A stretch of DNA of 64,000 bases, from positions 1 through 64,000 of the forward strand of contig JAKAXA010000014.1 of NCBI GenBank assembly GCA_021816775.1, given 5' to 3'. The stretch is from Pseudomonadota bacterium. GTDB taxonomy: Bacteria; Pseudomonadota; Gammaproteobacteria; Steroidobacterales; Steroidobacteraceae. Under the pieces are notes generated by a model. It was not told the origin of the DNA. It saw only the letters and a list, made by a program, of their open reading frames with translations, and ran no database searches. The translations under genes and the position numbers were made by a program. Numbering within the stretch: the stretch's first letter is position 1; the number at the start of each line of letters is the position of its first letter. Positions 61,073 through 64,000 of the stretch are shown piece after piece.

Positions 61073-61885
61073 TCAGGGTTTGACCAGGATGGCGCCGGGG
61101 TAGCCGAGAGCGGCCAGGCGCGCGGCCAGCCGGTCGTAATCGGCCACATCGCGGATCGGCCCGACCCGCACGCGGTACAGGTCCCCGCCGATCACCGCCG
61201 GGGAGAGGATGAACGCGCTCGACAGGCCGGCCGCCTGCAGCCGGGCGAGCACCCGATCGGCGTTTGCCGGGACGGCGAACGCGCCGACCTGCACGTAGAG
61301 CAAGGCGCCGATCGGGGCAACGGCCCCGGCGATCGTCGCGGGGCTGCCGGGGGAGAGGGCCTGCACGTCGACCAGGGCCGTGCCGGTTCCGAGCATGCGC
61401 AGCTTGGCGGCCGCCAGGTAGGACAGGTCGATCAGCCGGTGCGCGACGAACGGCCCGCGGTCGTTGACCTTCACGATGATGCTGCGGCCGTTGCTCAGAT
61501 CGGTGACCCGGACATAGGTCGGCAGCGGCAGGACCTTGTTCGCCGCGGTCATGGCGTACATGTTGTAGCGGTCGCCGTCGGCGGTGTACTTGCCGTCGAA
61601 ATCCGGGCCGTACCAGGAGGCCACGCCGATCTGGTTGTAGCCGGCGGCGCTCGGCAGCACGTAGTAGCGTCTCCCGTCCACGTCATAGAAGGGCGGATTG
61701 CCGCGCGGCGCCGGCGGCAGGTAGCGCGGCACGGGATTGGGGACCGCGCGCCAGTTCGCCGGCAGCGGCGGCAGTCCCGCCGCGGGAGGGGGCGCCATGT
61801 GGCGGGTCGTGGCGCAGCCGGCGAGCGCCGTGGCGAGCAGCAGTGCTCCGAGCCGGGGCAGGTGAGCGCGGGGCGCGCTCCTCAC
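61073..61885 (-). CDS. rlpA: RlpA septal ring lytic transglycosylase with SPOR domain
   Basis: Lipobox LAGC; GVASWYGPDFDGKYTADGDRYNMYAMTAANKVLPLPTYVRVTDLSNGRSIIVKVNDRGPF; C-terminal SPOR repeat. Confidence 0.94.
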   Translation of the reverse strand: MRSAPRAHLPRLGALLLATALAGCATTRHMAPPPAAGLPPLPANWRAVPNPVPRYLPPAPRGNPPFYDVDGRRYYVLPSAAGYNQIGVASWYGPDFDGKYTADGDRYNMYAMTAANKVLPLPTYVRVTDLSNGRSIIVKVNDRGPFVAHRLIDLSYLAAAKLRMLGTGTALVDVQALSPGSPATIAGAVAPIGALLYVQVGAFAVPANADRVLARLQAAGLSSAFILSPAVIGGDLYRVRVGPIRDVADYDRLAARLAALGYPGAILVKP

Positions 61886-62949
61886 CGCGGCGGACCCACC
61901 CCGTCCGGCCTGTTGCGCGGGCGGCTCACCGCCGCGGCCATCGCGGCGGGCGGACGCGACTCATCGACGCGCTGCTCGATCGCCCGCGCCAGCGCATCGA
62001 CCGCCATGGCGTAGAGCTTGCTGCTGTTGTAGGTCAGCAACGCGTGGAAGTTGTTGAACCCGGCGCGGTAGACCGGCCCGGTGCGCGTGTGCGCGAGCAG
62101 CAGCACCACCGGGGTGTCAGGCGGCTCGGTGGCCTCGACCTTCACGCCCTGCGCGGCGAGCGAGCCGACCGTGCGATCGAGCGCCAGGTTGTCCGGATCG
62201 ACCTGGAACGTCGCGCCCGGCTCGATGCGCACCCGGGAGAGCACCGGTGCGCCGGGCTGCCAGCCGTGCGCGCGCAGATAGTGCGCGACGCTCGCGAAAA
62301 TGTCGTCCCAGTCCGTCAGCAGGTTCGGCGGAGCCGGACCGCTGCCCACGGCGTAGCGCAGGTAGGCCGAGGGCATGAACTGCAGAGGGCCCATCGCGCC
62401 GGCGTAGGAGCCCTTGACGGTGAGCGGATCGAGCCCGTCGCGCTCGGCGACCAGCAGAAACCGCGCGAGCTCGTGGGCGAAGTAGCGGCTGCGGGACGGG
62501 TAATCGAACGCCAGGGTGGCGAGCGCGTCGATTACGCGGAACGGGCCGGTGATGCGGCCGTAGTAAGTCTCGACGCCGAGGATGGCGACGATGTAGCGCG
62601 GCGCGACACCCTGTTCGGCGCCGATGCGCTCGAGCGCGCGCCGGTGCGCCTGCCAGAACGCCGCGCCGGCATCGATCCGCGCCGGCTGCAGAAAGATCCG
62701 CCGGTACTGCCACCACTTGAGCACCTGCTCGGCCGGGCGGTTCATCATCGCAATGATGCGCGGCTGCGGGCGCGCCTGTTCGAGGACCGCGATGACGCGA
62801 CGGCGGTCGAGGCCGTCGCGGCGGGCAACGCGATCGGCGAAGCGCACGATCTGGGCGCGTGAGAAATGCGTCCCGCCGGCGAGCGCGGCCGAGGCCGGGC
62901 GCGGCACGAGGATCGCGATGAGCGGGATGAAGAGGATGGATCGCAGCAC
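61882..62949 (-). CDS. mltB: Membrane-bound lytic murein transglycosylase B
   Basis: IVAILGVETYYGRITGPFRVIDALATLAFDYPSRSRYFAHEL, GSYAGAMGPLQFMPSAYLRYAV. Confidence 0.93.
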   Translation of the reverse strand: MLRSILFIPLIAILVPRPASAALAGGTHFSRAQIVRFADRVARRDGLDRRRVIAVLEQARPQPRIIAMMNRPAEQVLKWWQYRRIFLQPARIDAGAAFWQAHRRALERIGAEQGVAPRYIVAILGVETYYGRITGPFRVIDALATLAFDYPSRSRYFAHELARFLLVAERDGLDPLTVKGSYAGAMGPLQFMPSAYLRYAVGSGPAPPNLLTDWDDIFASVAHYLRAHGWQPGAPVLSRVRIEPGATFQVDPDNLALDRTVGSLAAQGVKVEATEPPDTPVVLLLAHTRTGPVYRAGFNNFHALLTYNSSKLYAMAVDALARAIEQRVDESRPPAAMAAAVSRPRNRPDGVGPPR

Positions 62950-62960
62950 TGAAGCGCTCC

Positions 62961-64000
62961 TTAGCCCATCAGCTTCCGATGCGAGTACAGCGCCATCAGA
63001 ATACCGAAACCTGTCAGGACCGTCACCACTGAACTGCCCCCGTAGCTCACGAGCGGCAGCGGCACGCCGACCACGGGCACCAGTCCCGTGACCATGCCGG
63101 CGTTGATGAACACGTACACGAAGAACGTCAGCGCGACGCTGCCGCCGAGCAGACGCGAGAACGTATCGGGGCACTGCATCGCAAGGTAGATCGAGCGGCC
63201 GATGACGAACGTGTACAGCAGCAGCAGCAGCGCGAGGCCGAGCAGTCCGAACTCCTCGCCGATCACAGCGAAGATGAAATCCGTGGTGCGCTCGGGCAGG
63301 AAGTCGAGCTGCGCCTGGCTGCCGGCCATCCAGCCCTTGCCGAACAGCCCGCCGGAGCCGACGGCGATCTGCGACTGGATGATGTGGTATCCGGCGCCGA
63401 GCGGGTGGGCCTCGGGATTGAGGAAGGTGAGCAGCCGCTCGCGCTGGTAGCCGTGCATGAAGCGCAGGCCCGCCGCGCCGGCGGCGAGCGCGAGCAGCAG
63501 CAGAGCGATCAGCGTGCGGGCGCGCAGCCCCGCGAGGAACACCACCATGGCGCCGGCGGCGGTGATGAGCGCCGCGGTGCCGAGGTCCGGCTCCTTCGCC
63601 ACGAGCCCCACCGGCGCCAGGATGATGAGCGCGAGCATGCCGAGGTCCGACCAGCGCGGCGGCAGGGGACGCTCGTGCAGATACCAGGCGCACATCATGG
63701 GCACGGCGAGCTTCATCAGCTCGGAGGGTTGGAAGTGGATCGGGCCGAGATCGAGCCAGCGCTTGGCGCCGAGATGCACGTGGCCGACGGCCGCCACGGC
63801 CAGCAGCAGCACGATGCCCAGGCCATAGAGCCAGGGGGAGGCGCGCCGCAGCAGATTGGGGCTGATGCGCACCACGGCGAGCATGATGATGATGCCGAGG
63901 AGCAGGCGCAGCACGGTGCGCACGAGCATGGGCGTGCTCTCGGCCGAGGCGCTGTAGAGCACCACCAGCCCGTAGGCGGCGGTGAGGGCGAGCCCCACCG
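62961..64000 (-). CDS. rodA: Rod shape-determining protein RodA (5' end beyond window)
   Basis: SEDS protein: GAKRWLDLGPIHFQPSELMKLAVPM, KEPDLGTAALI, FLPERTTDFIFAVIGEEFG, LPLVSYGGSSVV. Confidence 0.94.
   Translation of the reverse strand, partial: VGLALTAAYGLVVLYSASAESTPMLVRTVLRLLLGIIIMLAVVRISPNLLRRASPWLYGLGIVLLLAVAAVGHVHLGAKRWLDLGPIHFQPSELMKLAVPMMCAWYLHERPLPPRWSDLGMLALIILAPVGLVAKEPDLGTAALITAAGAMVVFLAGLRARTLIALLLLALAAGAAGLRFMHGYQRERLLTFLNPEAHPLGAGYHIIQSQIAVGSGGLFGKGWMAGSQAQLDFLPERTTDFIFAVIGEEFGLLGLALLLLLYTFVIGRSIYLAMQCPDTFSRLLGGSVALTFFVYVFINAGMVTGLVPVVGVPLPLVSYGGSSVVTVLTGFGILMALYSHRKLMG

Overview
The window is a GC-rich chromosomal segment from a gammaproteobacterium, judged from gene order: zapA/6S RNA/fau next to ygfB-pepP-ubiH-ubiI; lptD-surA-pdxA-rsmA-apaG-apaH divergent from amgK-murU; and lipA-lipB-DUF493-dacC-rlpA-mltB-rodA. 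Most of it is housekeeping: rpiA, fau, ubiquinone genes, ispG, a gcvT-H-PA-PB operon behind a tandem glycine riboswitch, tsaC/sua5, def, lgt-thyA-folA, rlmI, putA, lptD and lipoate/peptidoglycan genes. The non-routine parts are: (i) two TnpB (IS200/IS605 OrfB) loci with no TnpA visible nearby. One is decayed at the left edge. The other is intact, with end hairpins and a predictable guide, and sits in the promoter region of a DUF3014 gene. (ii) A 17-aa Lys/Ala-only peptide gene with its own promoter and two very stable tetraloop hairpins. (iii) A bacterial SET-domain methyltransferase inserted in the lgt-thyA-folA operon. (iv) A duplicated Deg7/Nma111-like HtrA protease whose second protease unit looks dead. 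(v) A decayed ParS/ParT (Xre-RES) toxin-antitoxin locus with its operator-like repeat still readable. (vi) An orphan multi-TM + GAF protein without a kinase. (vii) Perfect GC palindromes in the ispG/gcv divergent region. I found no CRISPR array, tRNA, rRNA or prophage. Many long ORFs in the supplied track are antisense shadow ORFs of the high-GC genes and are not reported as genes. All calls are from reading the sequence; no database search was run.
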